From Fusobacterium_C necrophorum_A (lineage in GTDB: Bacteria; Fusobacteriota; Fusobacteriia; Fusobacteriales; Fusobacteriaceae): a DNA stretch of 64,000 nt. The notes below the pieces were generated by a model that was not told the origin of the DNA, searched no databases, and saw only the letters and a program-made list of their open reading frames with translations. The position numbers and the translations under genes are program-made. This document shows positions 16,615-25,133 of the stretch, one piece after another. The stretch spans positions 1-64,000 of the forward strand of contig NZ_SBAP01000015.1 of NCBI RefSeq assembly GCF_004134945.1, read 5' to 3'. The stretch's first letter is position 1. Every line of letters begins with the position of its first letter.

Positions 16615-18084
16615 ATGTTCAGTTATTTGCAAAAAATCGGAAAAGCATTGATGGTTCCTGTTGCAGTATTACCGGCTGCTGCTATCTTAATGGGAATTGG
16701 GTATTGGATTGACCCTGCCGGTTGGGGAGCAAATAGTCAGTTGGCTGCCTTTTTGATAAAAGCAGGAGCAGCTATTATCGACAACATGGCAATTTTATTT
16801 GCGATAGGAGTGGCGTTCGGAATGTCCAAGGATAAAAACGGTGCTGCGGCATTGACCGGTTTGGTCGCTTTCCAAGTCGTGACAACCTTATTATCTTCCG
16901 CTTCGGTAGCTCAGTTATTAGGAATTGCTCCTGAGGAAGTAAATCCTGCTTTCGGAAGAATTAACAATCAATTTATCGGAATTTTATGTGGAGTTATTTC
17001 TGCAGAATTATACAATCGTTTCAGTGGAATAGAACTTCCTAAGTTTTTAGCCTTCTTTAGCGGAAAAAGATTTGTGCCTATTATTACTTCCGGAGTAATG
17101 ATAGTTGTCTCTTTTATTTTAATGTATGTCTGGCCATTGATTTTCTCTGCTTTATCCAGCTTTGGAATAAAAATTGCCTCCATGGGAGCTATAGGAGCAG
17201 GGATTTATGGTTTCTTCAACAGATTATTAATTCCGGTGGGATTGCACCATGCTTTAAACTCCGTATTCTGGTTTAACCTAGCGGGAATTAACGACATCGG
17301 AAGATTCTGGGGTTCTCCGGATATTGCTTATGCAGATTTACCGGCCGCTCTTCAAGGAACTTATCATGTCGGAATGTATCAAGCAGGATTTTTCCCTATC
17401 ATGATGTTTGGATTATTGGGAGCCTGTGCTGCCTTTATCAAAACTGCGAAAGTGGAAAATCGAGCAAAAGTTATGTCCATCATGACAGCGGCAGGATTTG
17501 CAAGTTTCTTTACAGGAGTTACAGAACCGATTGAATTCGCTTTTATGTTTGTGGCACCAATCTTGTATTTATTACATGCAGTTCTAACAGGAGTGGCGGT
17601 ATTCCTGGCAGCAAGTTTCAATTGGATGGCAGGATTCGGTTTCTCTGCAGGATTCGTTGACCTGGTCCTATCTTCCAGAAATCCGAATGCACATCATTGG
17701 TATATGTTGATTGTCTTAGGAGTTGTATTCTTCATCATTTATTATCTTGTTTTCTATGTTGCCATTACCAAATTCGATTTGAAGACTCCGGGACGAGAAT
17801 TGGAAGAGGAAGAAATACAAGCTCAACAAAAAGAAAAAATTTCCAATAATCTGTTGGCAAATCAATTGATTCCTTTATTAGGAGGAAGTGAAAATATTGA
17901 AGAAATTGACTATTGTACTACAAGACTACGATTGCGAGTCAAAGAAAGTGCAAACATCAATGATAAAGAAATTAAAAAATTGGTTCCGGGACTTTTAAAG
18001 CCTTCTAAAAATGCTGTTCAAGTTATTATTGGACCGGAAGTGGAATTCATTGCGGATGAAATGAAACGAGTGTTAAATAAGTAA
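16615..18084 (+). CDS. nagE: PTS EIIBC permease, N-acetylglucosamine type
   Basis: 489 residues: EIIC membrane domain (~1-380) then EIIB (~410-489). The EIIC sequence closely follows E. coli NagE from memory: RIGKAL-like start, AAALTGLVAFQ, GKRFVPI, NRLLIPVGLHHALN, GFFPIMMFG, FLTGVTEPIEF-type segment. The EIIB phosphorylation site is the Cys in DYCTTRLRLR (~435). There is no fused EIIA, so a separate Crr-type EIIA must donate phosphate. It imports and phosphorylates GlcNAc or a related sugar such as glucose. Monocistronic with its own promoter and terminator. Confidence 0.85.
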   Translation: MFSYLQKIGKALMVPVAVLPAAAILMGIGYWIDPAGWGANSQLAAFLIKAGAAIIDNMAILFAIGVAFGMSKDKNGAAALTGLVAFQVVTTLLSSASVAQLLGIAPEEVNPAFGRINNQFIGILCGVISAELYNRFSGIELPKFLAFFSGKRFVPIITSGVMIVVSFILMYVWPLIFSALSSFGIKIASMGAIGAGIYGFFNRLLIPVGLHHALNSVFWFNLAGINDIGRFWGSPDIAYADLPAALQGTYHVGMYQAGFFPIMMFGLLGACAAFIKTAKVENRAKVMSIMTAAGFASFFTGVTEPIEFAFMFVAPILYLLHAVLTGVAVFLAASFNWMAGFGFSAGFVDLVLSSRNPNAHHWYMLIVLGVVFFIIYYLVFYVAITKFDLKTPGRELEEEEIQAQQKEKISNNLLANQLIPLLGGSENIEEIDYCTTRLRLRVKESANINDKEIKKLVPGLLKPSKNAVQVIIGPEVEFIADEMKRVLNK

Positions 18085-18104
18085 AAGAAAGAAAAGGAAG
18101 CAAG

Positions 18105-18180
18105 AAAAGGCTATCTATAATATCAGCTCCAAAATCTTGAACACAAGATAGAAGAACTGTATATAGATAGCCTTCTTTTT
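18105..18180. terminator. Terminator with a long, internally folded loop
   Basis: Arms AAGGCTATCTATA (18107-18119) and its complement (18162-18174) form a perfect 13-bp stem, followed by CTTTTT on the plus strand. The 42-nt loop contains its own hairpin ATCTTG-AACA-CAAGAT. It ends the PTS transcript and may also receive the convergent NifX-like transcript. Confidence 0.75.
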
Positions 18181-18203
18181 ATACTTTTTATAACATGATA
18201 GTT

Positions 18204-18677
18204 TTATTTCTCATGATGATGTCTTCCACAGCATCCGCCCTTGTGATGCTCGTGTCCGTGATGATGTCCGCCGCATTGATGATGTTCATGATCATGATGG
18301 TGTCCACCGCATTGGTGATGTTCATGTCCTTCCTCTCCATGCTCATGATGATTGCATTCCGTTTCTGCATTGTATTGTAATTCTTTTCTTAGAAAGGCTT
18401 CCACCGCCATATCGGCATTTCCACTCACTCCCGGATAGCATTCAATTCCTTGTGCTGCAAGAGCCGTCTTTGCTCCTCCACCCATGCCTCCGCAAATCAA
18501 AACATCCACTCCCTTATTTTTTAAAAATCCGGCTAGACCGGAATGCCCTTCTCCTTCCGTTCCAATTACTTCAGATGAAATAATCTTATCTCCTTCCACT
18601 TCATAAATTTTGAAGGTTTTCGTATGTCCAAAATGTTGGAATACATCTCCATCTTGATAAGTTACTGCTACTTTCAT
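18204..18677 (-). CDS. NifX/NifB-type cofactor-binding domain protein with His/Cys-rich tail
   Basis: 157 residues from ATG 18677, which has AAGGAG 8 nt upstream; ATG 18683, overlapping the upstream stop, is an alternative. Residues ~1-110 are a dinitrogenase iron-molybdenum cofactor-binding domain (MKVAVTYQDGDVFQHFGHT...CGGMGGGA). The last 51 residues hold 21 His and 5 Cys in a repeated 12-residue unit (HEHHQCGGHHH), clearly a metal-binding tail. No nitrogenase genes are nearby; family members occur widely in anaerobes without known function. It follows the DUF134 regulator with overlapping stop/start region, so one operon. Metal storage, delivery or sensing is inference. Confidence 0.85.
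   Translation of the reverse strand: MKVAVTYQDGDVFQHFGHTKTFKIYEVEGDKIISSEVIGTEGEGHSGLAGFLKNKGVDVLICGGMGGGAKTALAAQGIECYPGVSGNADMAVEAFLRKELQYNAETECNHHEHGEEGHEHHQCGGHHHDHEHHQCGGHHHGHEHHKGGCCGRHHHEK
18207..18359 (-). repeat. His/Cys-rich tail-encoding 36-bp direct repeat region
   Basis: Codes for the C-terminal 51 residues of the NifX-like protein. Roughly 36-bp units (12 codons, HEHHQCGGHHHD/G) occur twice with a third partial copy. Copy number may vary between strains. Confidence 0.7.
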
Positions 18678-18682
18678 TGTCA

Positions 18683-19039
18683 TCACTCCTTTTCTTCTTC
18701 CTCTTCTCGCCTTTCTCTGCAACAACAAGCATGTCCGTGCGGATATTGCAAACTGAAATTTCCTCCCGCAATAATCAAAGCATTTGCTTTTACTAAAGCT
18801 TCTGAAATTTTCTTTCTCGCCTCCATATAAATGGCAGTGACGGTAGTTCTGGAAACTTCCATTTGCTTTGCACAGGCTTCCTGAGTCAATCCTTCAAAGT
18901 CAATCAGACGAATCACTTCATATTCTTCTACTGTCATGATAATAGGAGAATCACATTCTCTCATAGGAATCCCAATCGGTTTCATACCTTTAATTTCCGG
19001 AAGAGCAAATACTCTTCTACATTTCTTTGGTCTTGGCAT
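18683..19039 (-). CDS. DUF134-family DNA-binding regulator
   Basis: 118 residues from ATG 19039, supported by TAGGAGGG 6 nt upstream; the longer open frame to 19105 would run through the promoter and operators. The sequence MPRPKKCRRV...PEIKGMKPIG opens as in DUF134 proteins, and a helix-turn-helix follows (LTQEACAKQMEVSRTTVTAIYMEARKKI, ~50-78). The C-terminus has a CCC motif and an acidic end. It sits directly upstream of the NifX-like gene, a pairing common in anaerobic bacteria. Two palindromes TGACATATGTCA in its own promoter make autoregulation likely; the cysteines hint at redox or metal sensing, which is inference. Confidence 0.88.
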   Translation of the reverse strand: MPRPKKCRRVFALPEIKGMKPIGIPMRECDSPIIMTVEEYEVIRLIDFEGLTQEACAKQMEVSRTTVTAIYMEARKKISEALVKANALIIAGGNFSLQYPHGHACCCRERREEEEEKE

Positions 19040-19058
19040 AATCCCTCCTAAACATATC

Positions 19059-19070
19059 TGACATATGTCA
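19059..19070. promoter_or_regulatory. Palindromic operator copy 1
   Basis: Perfect palindrome TGACATATGTCA located between the predicted transcription start and the DUF134 start codon. The same 12 bp recur at 19093-19104, centre-to-centre distance 34 bp. Confidence 0.65.
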
Positions 19071-19076
19071 ATTATT

Positions 19077-19105
19077 ATACTATACCTTTTCTTGACATAT
19101 GTCAA
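19077..19105 (-). promoter_or_regulatory. DUF134 promoter with operator copy 2 over the -35 box
   Basis: On the minus strand TTGACA (19105-19100), 17-nt spacer, TAGTAT (19082-19077); a TATAAT also lies at 19079-19074 with a 20-nt spacer. The -35 hexamer is the first half of the 14-bp palindrome TTGACATATGTCAA (19092-19105), so a bound protein would cover the polymerase site. The promoter starts only 8 bp after the stop of the methyltransferase gene. Confidence 0.7.
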
Positions 19106-19112
19106 CTATTTT

Positions 19113-20279
19113 TTATTGTAATATAGGATCTATTCCTAAAAAATCTAAAAATTTTTGATATTCTTCCCGTTTCTTCTCTTCATTTTTTACTCTTCCCTCA
19201 TAAATAGCTTTGATTAGAATATTTTTGGGATTATGTTCCATATCGATAAATTCCATAACCTGTGTTCGATAACCTTTTAATTCTAAGAAGGCGGAACGAT
19301 AAGCATCTGTTGCCAAACTGCTGAAACGTTCCAATAGAATTCCATGCTTTCCCATAAGCTTCATGGTTTCAAAGAGCGGACTTTTCCTATTTTTATTGAT
19401 TTTATAAAAAAATTCATGCTGACAGCAGGGAACGGCCAATATCGCCTTCGCATTCATTTCCAAAGCTTTTAAAATGGAATAGTCTGTAGCATTATCACAG
19501 GCATGAAGAGAAAAGACCAAGTCCACCTCTTTCAATTTTTCAAAATCTTGAATATTCCCTGTTAAAAATTCCAAATTTGTATATCCCAATTCTTTTGCAA
19601 TCTGATTGCAATGTTTCATCACATCTTCTTTCAAATCTAAGCCTATAATATGAAATTTAATTCTTTTAATCTCTCGTAAATAATAGTACAAAGCAAAAGT
19701 CAAATAGGATTTTCCACAACCGAAATCCAAGATACGAATCTCCTCTTCTATCCATTTCTTTTCCTGTAATTCTTTTATCGTATTCTCAATGAATTCTAAA
19801 TATTTATTGATTTGTCGATATTTAGCATAGCTGTGTTTATACACTCTTCCCTCTTTGGACATCACTCCTAAATAGACCAAAAAATCGATGGCTTTTCCCT
19901 CAGGTAATAAATATTTTTTACTTTTATTGTGCTCTGTTTCTTTATGACAGCAGCTATTTTCACTCTCCTTTGAAAAATATTTTTCTCCTTTTCTGCTCAA
20001 ATGATAATCCTTTCCTTCCGCATGAATGTAGGCCTGTTTGAACTGCTTCACGGAAATGGAAATCTCCTCATATAAACAGGCCGCTTCCATATTGAAATGA
20101 TAGGATTTATTATTTTTAAATTTTTCAAATTGCATAAAATCCTGCTCTTTGATTTTAACCGGTCGAATCAACACCTTATCCCATTCCGCATCCGCTTCCT
20201 TATCGGAAAGCACAATTTTTATCAATTTTTTTGTTTGAATTAGGCTTTCCAATAATTCCATTGCCTCTTTTGCCGTCAT
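19113..20279 (-). CDS. SAM-dependent methyltransferase (METTL25/Methyltransf_32-like)
   Basis: 388 residues from ATG 20279, with AAAGGAG upstream; the open frame to 20318 would overlap the permease gene. The C-terminal half has a Rossmann methyltransferase: motif I ILDFGCGKSYLTFAL (~193), then GLDLKEDVM, FSLHACDNATDYSI and VPCCQHEF. The LHAC-xx-TD and PCCQ-type signatures are those of the Methyltransf_32 group; substrates are unknown for bacterial members. The N-terminal ~130 residues are basic and unrecognised, perhaps RNA-binding. Last gene of the operon that begins at kdsB. Confidence 0.8.
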   Translation of the reverse strand: MTAKEAMELLESLIQTKKLIKIVLSDKEADAEWDKVLIRPVKIKEQDFMQFEKFKNNKSYHFNMEAACLYEEISISVKQFKQAYIHAEGKDYHLSRKGEKYFSKESENSCCHKETEHNKSKKYLLPEGKAIDFLVYLGVMSKEGRVYKHSYAKYRQINKYLEFIENTIKELQEKKWIEEEIRILDFGCGKSYLTFALYYYLREIKRIKFHIIGLDLKEDVMKHCNQIAKELGYTNLEFLTGNIQDFEKLKEVDLVFSLHACDNATDYSILKALEMNAKAILAVPCCQHEFFYKINKNRKSPLFETMKLMGKHGILLERFSSLATDAYRSAFLELKGYRTQVMEFIDMEHNPKNILIKAIYEGRVKNEEKKREEYQKFLDFLGIDPILQ

Positions 20280-20298
20280 TTTACGCTTTCTCCTTTCA

Positions 20299-21522
20299 CT
20301 ATTCTGCTCGTAAAGCATCGATCGGATTCAAATTTGCCGCTTTTCTTGCGGGACTGACTCCAAAAACAACTCCAATAGAAATAGAAACTCCCAAAGATAA
20401 CAGGATGGAAACAAGAGAATACACAGGTCGAATTCCCAATAATTTTCCTGCAGTAAAACTAATCAAAAATCCGAAACACAGACCAATAATTCCTCCCGTT
20501 ACTGTCAATATGACGGATTCTATCAAAAATTGCACTAAAATATCCCGATTGGTGGCTCCCAATGATTTCCGAATCCCAATTTCCTTTGTTCTCTCCACGA
20601 CAGTGACCAACATAATATTCATAACACCAATTCCTCCTACAAATAAAGAAATTGCAGAAGCAAAGGTAATAAAAATATTCAAAGTCGATAAAATTTTGTC
20701 AAAAGATTCGGTATCACTCGCAACTGTTCGAGTTGTATATATATCTTTGACTTCATTTCTTCTCTCTAAATAATTTTTGGTTTCTTGCATTTCTTTTCCT
20801 AAATTTTCAGGATTTTTCGCTTCAATTATAATATCTGTGAATACTCCGTTTCCATTGTTAAATACATGATTATAATTTTGATAAGGGATTCTTGCAAAAC
20901 GGGGAAAAAATTCTGTATTCAGGACACGAATAAAAGATTCTAAAGGATTTCGAAAAACTCCTACCACTCGATAGGAAAGATTCATCCCTCGTCTTTTTTT
21001 CGATATTTCTACTTCTTTTCCGATTGCATTTTTTTCGCTCCCAAATAAGCCCTTGGCAGTTAAACTGTCTAAAAGTATAACATATTCTTTCGGAGAATAT
21101 TCAAAACTCAAAAAATTTCTTCCTGCTATCATCTCCACAGGATCTAATACTTCAAAGTCGGGGGTACTCATATTGATTCGAATTCCCTCTTTTTCCTCTC
21201 CTATTTTGATTCCGAAATATTCTTCCACTTGAGCGGCTACCTTTTTAAAATTTCCGGCCTTTTTTAAATCTGCTATCTGACTCAAAGAAAATAGATATTT
21301 ATACCGAAAATCGTCTTTGCTGTTATCCACAGTCACAGTAAATTTTCCATATCCGTTTTTTTTCAAATCTCCTGTGATTCCTTCTTGTCCCCCTCGTCCA
21401 ATGGACCACATGGACATGACAGAACAAATTCCGATAATAATTCCTAACATGGTTAAGAAAGACCTCATTTTACTTGCTTTTAAAGTGGAAAAAGCACTTT
21501 TTAAAATTTCCAACAACATCAT
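20299..21522 (-). CDS. MacB-type ABC transporter permease
   Basis: 407 residues with the FtsX/MacB layout: one N-terminal helix (~15-40, STLKASKMRSFLTMLGIIIG), a large periplasmic domain (~40-280), then three helices with RTKEIGIRKSLGATNRDI and SPARKAANLNPIDALR. It overlaps the ATPase gene by 4 bp. Together with the ATPase, adaptor and TolC-like protein it should form a MacAB-TolC type tripartite exporter for antibiotics, peptides or siderophore-like compounds; the substrate cannot be read from sequence. Confidence 0.9.
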   Translation of the reverse strand: MMLLEILKSAFSTLKASKMRSFLTMLGIIIGICSVMSMWSIGRGGQEGITGDLKKNGYGKFTVTVDNSKDDFRYKYLFSLSQIADLKKAGNFKKVAAQVEEYFGIKIGEEKEGIRINMSTPDFEVLDPVEMIAGRNFLSFEYSPKEYVILLDSLTAKGLFGSEKNAIGKEVEISKKRRGMNLSYRVVGVFRNPLESFIRVLNTEFFPRFARIPYQNYNHVFNNGNGVFTDIIIEAKNPENLGKEMQETKNYLERRNEVKDIYTTRTVASDTESFDKILSTLNIFITFASAISLFVGGIGVMNIMLVTVVERTKEIGIRKSLGATNRDILVQFLIESVILTVTGGIIGLCFGFLISFTAGKLLGIRPVYSLVSILLSLGVSISIGVVFGVSPARKAANLNPIDALRAE

Positions 21523-22205
21523 AAGGCATCTTCTCCTGTCAGTTTTCCGTCTCTAAAGTGTAAAATTCTTTTCGTATATTTTGCTACTTCCGGTTCATGA
21601 GTGACTACAACAATCGTTTTTCCTTTTTGATGCAAACTCTGAAAAAAATTCATAATCTCTATTTCCGATTGACTATCCAAATTTCCTGTCGGTTCATCCG
21701 CCAAGATAATAGCCGGATCATTTACCAAGGCTCTTGCGATGGCAACTCTTTGTCTTTGTCCTCCCGATAATTCATTCGGTCTGTGATCCATTCTCGTTTC
21801 CAGTCCTACAATCTCCAACATCTTCTTGGCTTTCACCTCTCTTTCCTTCTTTGGAATTCCTGCATAGACTAAAGGCAATTCTACATTTTCCAAAGCTGTC
21901 AATTTCGGTAAAAGATGAAAAGATTGGAATACGAAGCCAATTTTCTGATTCCTTACCTTACAAAGATTTTTTTCCGGAATTTCTCGAATGGAAATACCAT
22001 CTAAAATATATTCTCCTTCGAATTCCCGATCTAAACATCCTAAAATATTCATCATCGTAGATTTTCCGCTTCCACTGCTTCCCATAATCGAAACAAATTC
22101 TCCCTTTCGGATATGAAAATCAATCCCTTTCAGAGCATGTAATTTATTTTCTCCATTGATATAATACTTATTGATCTTTTTTATTTGAATCAAGGATCCT
22201 GTCAC
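21519..22205 (-). CDS. MacB-type ABC transporter ATPase
   Basis: 228 residues. Walker A GSSGSGKST near 42, signature LSGGQRQRVAIARAL near 145, Walker B IILADEPTG and switch His in VVTHEPEVA. This is the LolD/MacB class of ATPases that pairs with FtsX-like permeases. Start is uncertain: GTG 22205 gives the full frame and overlaps the adaptor gene by 38 bp; TTG 22193 is equally possible. In MacB of E. coli ATPase and permease are fused; here they are separate genes. Confidence 0.9.
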   Translation of the reverse strand: MTGSLIQIKKINKYYINGENKLHALKGIDFHIRKGEFVSIMGSSGSGKSTMMNILGCLDREFEGEYILDGISIREIPEKNLCKVRNQKIGFVFQSFHLLPKLTALENVELPLVYAGIPKKEREVKAKKMLEIVGLETRMDHRPNELSGGQRQRVAIARALVNDPAIILADEPTGNLDSQSEIEIMNFFQSLHQKGKTIVVVTHEPEVAKYTKRILHFRDGKLTGEDAL

Positions 22206-23244
22206 CTTCTTTCAAAGAAACATCAGGATTGGAAATAATGATATCTCCTTCTTTTAAACCTTTTAATATCGCCGCTTCCTTTCCTGACAAAATTTCCGCC
22301 TCTACAACTATTTTACTTACTTTTTGCTCTTCTCCTACAAGAAAGACATAGAAACTCCCATTTTCCTCCAATAAAGCTGTTTTAGGAATTAGAATTCTTT
22401 TTTCCTCCTTATCTCCTTGCAATTGAATTCTCGCTGATACTTTAAATCCCGGAACAATATAAGGAATCTCTTCCAATGGCTTTACTTCCACTTCTAAAAT
22501 ATTTTCCGAAGTAATAGAAGATACTTTTGCAATCTTTCCAATTCTTATGATTTCTCCGGAAAAACTTTCTTTTTCTTCAAAAATTTCCGGTGCTAAACTT
22601 AACTTTTCTCCGAGCTTCAGATATCGTACATTGTACTCCGGAATTTCCAATACAATTTTAATATTTGATAGATCTGCAATTTTTAATAGAGGACTGTCCG
22701 TATTTACCAAATAATTTTCTTGAGCCGTTAAAGAAGAAATGGTTCCATTTGCCGGACTCAAAATTTCACTGGCAGTTTTTCGAAAATCTTCATTTAATTC
22801 TTCCAAACTTAATTCATGCAGTCGGATCTCTTCCCGCATATCTTTCAAAGAATTCAGAGAAGCTCCTCCAATTTTTTCCAAAGACTTCTCTATTTCATAA
22901 TTTCTTCTCAATTTTTGCAGTTGTAGTTTTTCTTTTTCCATAGATCTCAATAATTTATTTTTTGATAAATCATCAAAAGTCATTAAAATTTGACCTTTTT
23001 CAACATAATCTCCCTCTTTCACAAAAATTTCCTTTACTTTCAAAGGCTTATCTACAAAAACGGAAATCATATCATTGACTTCTACTTTTCCTTTTGCCTC
23101 AATATATCCATTTCCCTGCTTCTTATGTATTTCTATGGTAGAATATACCTTTTCTTCTTTTTTTGTTGTTTTATAATACTTCCATAGTCCTAAAACAGCT
23201 AATAAAATAACAATCGTTATAAGTAAAATCGTTTTTTTCTTCAT
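22168..23244 (-). CDS. Periplasmic adaptor (MacA/HlyD family)
   Basis: 358 residues from ATG 23244, overlapping the TolC-like stop as ATGA; the open frame to 23268 is not preferred. The protein has an N-terminal membrane anchor (TILLITIVILLAVLGLWKYY), a biotinyl/lipoyl half (VDKPLKVKEIFVKEGDYVEKGQIL), a coiled-coil hairpin (~95-160), the second lipoyl half (ILSPANGTISSL), and beta-barrel and membrane-proximal domains. It bridges the inner-membrane MacB-type pump and the TolC-like channel. Confidence 0.9.
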   Translation of the reverse strand: MKKKTILLITIVILLAVLGLWKYYKTTKKEEKVYSTIEIHKKQGNGYIEAKGKVEVNDMISVFVDKPLKVKEIFVKEGDYVEKGQILMTFDDLSKNKLLRSMEKEKLQLQKLRRNYEIEKSLEKIGGASLNSLKDMREEIRLHELSLEELNEDFRKTASEILSPANGTISSLTAQENYLVNTDSPLLKIADLSNIKIVLEIPEYNVRYLKLGEKLSLAPEIFEEKESFSGEIIRIGKIAKVSSITSENILEVEVKPLEEIPYIVPGFKVSARIQLQGDKEEKRILIPKTALLEENGSFYVFLVGEEQKVSKIVVEAEILSGKEAAILKGLKEGDIIISNPDVSLKEGDRILDSNKKDQ

Positions 23245-24515
23245 GCTTGTACCTTCCTTATTTTCCATTCATAAAGATGAGCCGCTAACGTATTTCTGGC
23301 TTTCTCCAAGGAAATTTTAGCCTCTAAATATTTATCAAAAACTTCCATGACTTCAATATAATCCACTTTTCCCAACTCATACTCCAATTTTTTTATTTCA
23401 TATTTGGAATTTTCCAATTGAAATTGATTTTGAGCTACTTGATATTTAGAAAGATAGTTATCATAATTAACTCTTTCCTGTTTTCTTTCCGCTGCTATTT
23501 CTTCCTCTCTTTGCTGTAAAAGTAGTTTCTCTTCTTTTATCTCATTTTCTTCTTTTCGGGAAGAATATTTGTCTGAAAACAACTTTTTACTCAATTTCAT
23601 ACTAACGACATCTTCTGCATCACGTTTTTGATTCTTGGAGATGTGCTCATAACGAATGTTAATATCCGGCATTTTTTCCTCATACAAGGAATATTTTAAT
23701 CCTTCTTCTTGCATTTTTAACTTCGCTTTTCGCTCCTCCAATTCCGCTTTTCCATAGTCTTCCATGAAATCATCGATATTTATTTCTAAAAGTGGAATCT
23801 CTTGTAGTTTATCCTCCGGAAGAGAAATCCGAAATTCTCTTAAAAATCTCTCTTGATAGACCTTTTTTTGTTTTTCTGAGACAGAAATCTCCAACTTTAA
23901 ATTTTTTAATCCCAAATTTGCAGCCTGCCAGTCTATCTTTTTAGCCTTTCCTAAGCGATAAGACAATTTCAATTTTTCTTCTTCTTTTTCTAATTTCTTA
24001 CTTTCTTGATATTTTACCTCCAATTCATAAAGAGTGTTTTTATAATCCCGGTATAATTGGATTAAAGAAATCATCTTTTTTTGACGATTGTTCTGATAGG
24101 ACCAAAAGTCCGCTTTTTTTTGCCATTTTATTTGCTCTTCCTGACTGTCATATTTCGAGTAAAAAAGATCCTTAATATTCTTTTCTATTCCAATGCCGAC
24201 AGAGTCTCCTGTTTTCTCTATGCTATCATAAGCGGAGGCAAAGAAAGGACCAAATTGAAGACTTCCTTTTTTGGTATAATCATTTCTTTCTCCTGTACGA
24301 TGATTCTCATTATATTCAGCAGTTGCCACAAGTCCATCTTGAAAATCCCGACGTCTGATATGTTGTTCTTTTAACAAAAGACCTTTCTGTTGTAATTCGT
24401 ACTTTTCCTCTTCATATGAATTTATAGAAAATGTTTCCAACATTTCTTCTAAATTCTGCTCTTTCGCTAAAACTGAAAAAGAAAGGCAGAAAAAAAGTAA
24501 TATATATTTTTTCAT
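23241..24515 (-). CDS. TolC-family outer-membrane efflux protein
   Basis: 424 residues with a cleavable signal peptide (MKKYILLFFCLSFSVLAKE). The remainder is very rich in Lys/Glu helices with heptad patterns, as in the alpha-barrel of TolC; two repeats typical of the family are only weakly visible. It heads the efflux block (outer-membrane channel, adaptor, ATPase, permease in order), 18 bp after the phosphatase gene. Divergence from enterobacterial TolC is large, so the family call rests on architecture and context. Confidence 0.82.
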   Translation of the reverse strand: MKKYILLFFCLSFSVLAKEQNLEEMLETFSINSYEEEKYELQQKGLLLKEQHIRRRDFQDGLVATAEYNENHRTGERNDYTKKGSLQFGPFFASAYDSIEKTGDSVGIGIEKNIKDLFYSKYDSQEEQIKWQKKADFWSYQNNRQKKMISLIQLYRDYKNTLYELEVKYQESKKLEKEEEKLKLSYRLGKAKKIDWQAANLGLKNLKLEISVSEKQKKVYQERFLREFRISLPEDKLQEIPLLEINIDDFMEDYGKAELEERKAKLKMQEEGLKYSLYEEKMPDINIRYEHISKNQKRDAEDVVSMKLSKKLFSDKYSSRKEENEIKEEKLLLQQREEEIAAERKQERVNYDNYLSKYQVAQNQFQLENSKYEIKKLEYELGKVDYIEVMEVFDKYLEAKISLEKARNTLAAHLYEWKIRKVQA

Positions 24516-24533
24516 AAAAAACTCCTAAACTGT

Positions 24534-25118
24534 TTAGATTATAAATTGCTTATTTTTATACTCCACTACTCGTACTTCCGTATTTTCCGGTAATTTTTCT
24601 TCTCTCAAATGTTCCAAATTTCCATAACGTAAATCGGTGAATAAAATTTGCAAAGTCATTCCATGACTTACGACCAAAATAATATCCTCTTCTTTGTGTT
24701 TTTCTACCAATTTTTGCATTCCCTGCTTGAGACGAGCTTGAATTTCCTCAAATCGTTCTCCCGAAAAAGCAGCGGGATTATAATTCAAATCCGCCTGTAT
24801 GTATTTCTCATATTCTTCCGGATATAATTTAAAAAAATCTCCCTTTGTCTTTCCTTCCAATTCTCCCATAGAAATTTCAATGAATTCATCCATAATTTCT
24901 ATAGGGATTTCTCTTCCCTTTTGAATTTCTTGAGCTGTCTTCTTAGCTCTTCCCAAAGAAGAAGAATACAGACTCGTAAAAGGAATTTCTTTCAACTGTT
25001 CTGCAATTTTTTTCGCTTGCTCCTCCCCTCTTGCTGTCAAAGGAGAATTTTTTCTTCCTTGAAAGCGTCTTTGTGTATTCCACTCCGTTTCCCCATGTCG
25101 TACAAAATATAACTTCAT
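24534..25118 (-). CDS. Histidine phosphatase (phosphoglycerate mutase-like)
   Basis: 194 residues from ATG 25118; the frame opens at 25133, where no good ribosome-binding site fits. The RHG motif VRHGETEWN near residue 6, SSLGRAKKTAQE (second Arg), a Glu in EISMGELEGK and the second catalytic His in VVSHGMTLQ are all present. Such enzymes include GpmB-like phosphatases and alpha-ribazole phosphatase CobC; no cobalamin gene is close, so substrate is undecided. It is inside the kdsB operon, between ruvA and the efflux genes. Confidence 0.88.
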   Translation of the reverse strand: MKLYFVRHGETEWNTQRRFQGRKNSPLTARGEEQAKKIAEQLKEIPFTSLYSSSLGRAKKTAQEIQKGREIPIEIMDEFIEISMGELEGKTKGDFFKLYPEEYEKYIQADLNYNPAAFSGERFEEIQARLKQGMQKLVEKHKEEDIILVVSHGMTLQILFTDLRYGNLEHLREEKLPENTEVRVVEYKNKQFII

Positions 25119-25133
25119 TTTCCTTTTCCTCAT

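Noticed and set aside
18195..18380. Plus-strand frame rich in Met/Ser over the NifX tail
   Set aside because: It is the reverse reading of the His-codon repeat (CAT/ATG symmetry).
19040..19105. Extension of the DUF134 frame to 19105
   Set aside because: It would translate the promoter and both palindromes; ATG 19039 has the ribosome-binding site and family start.
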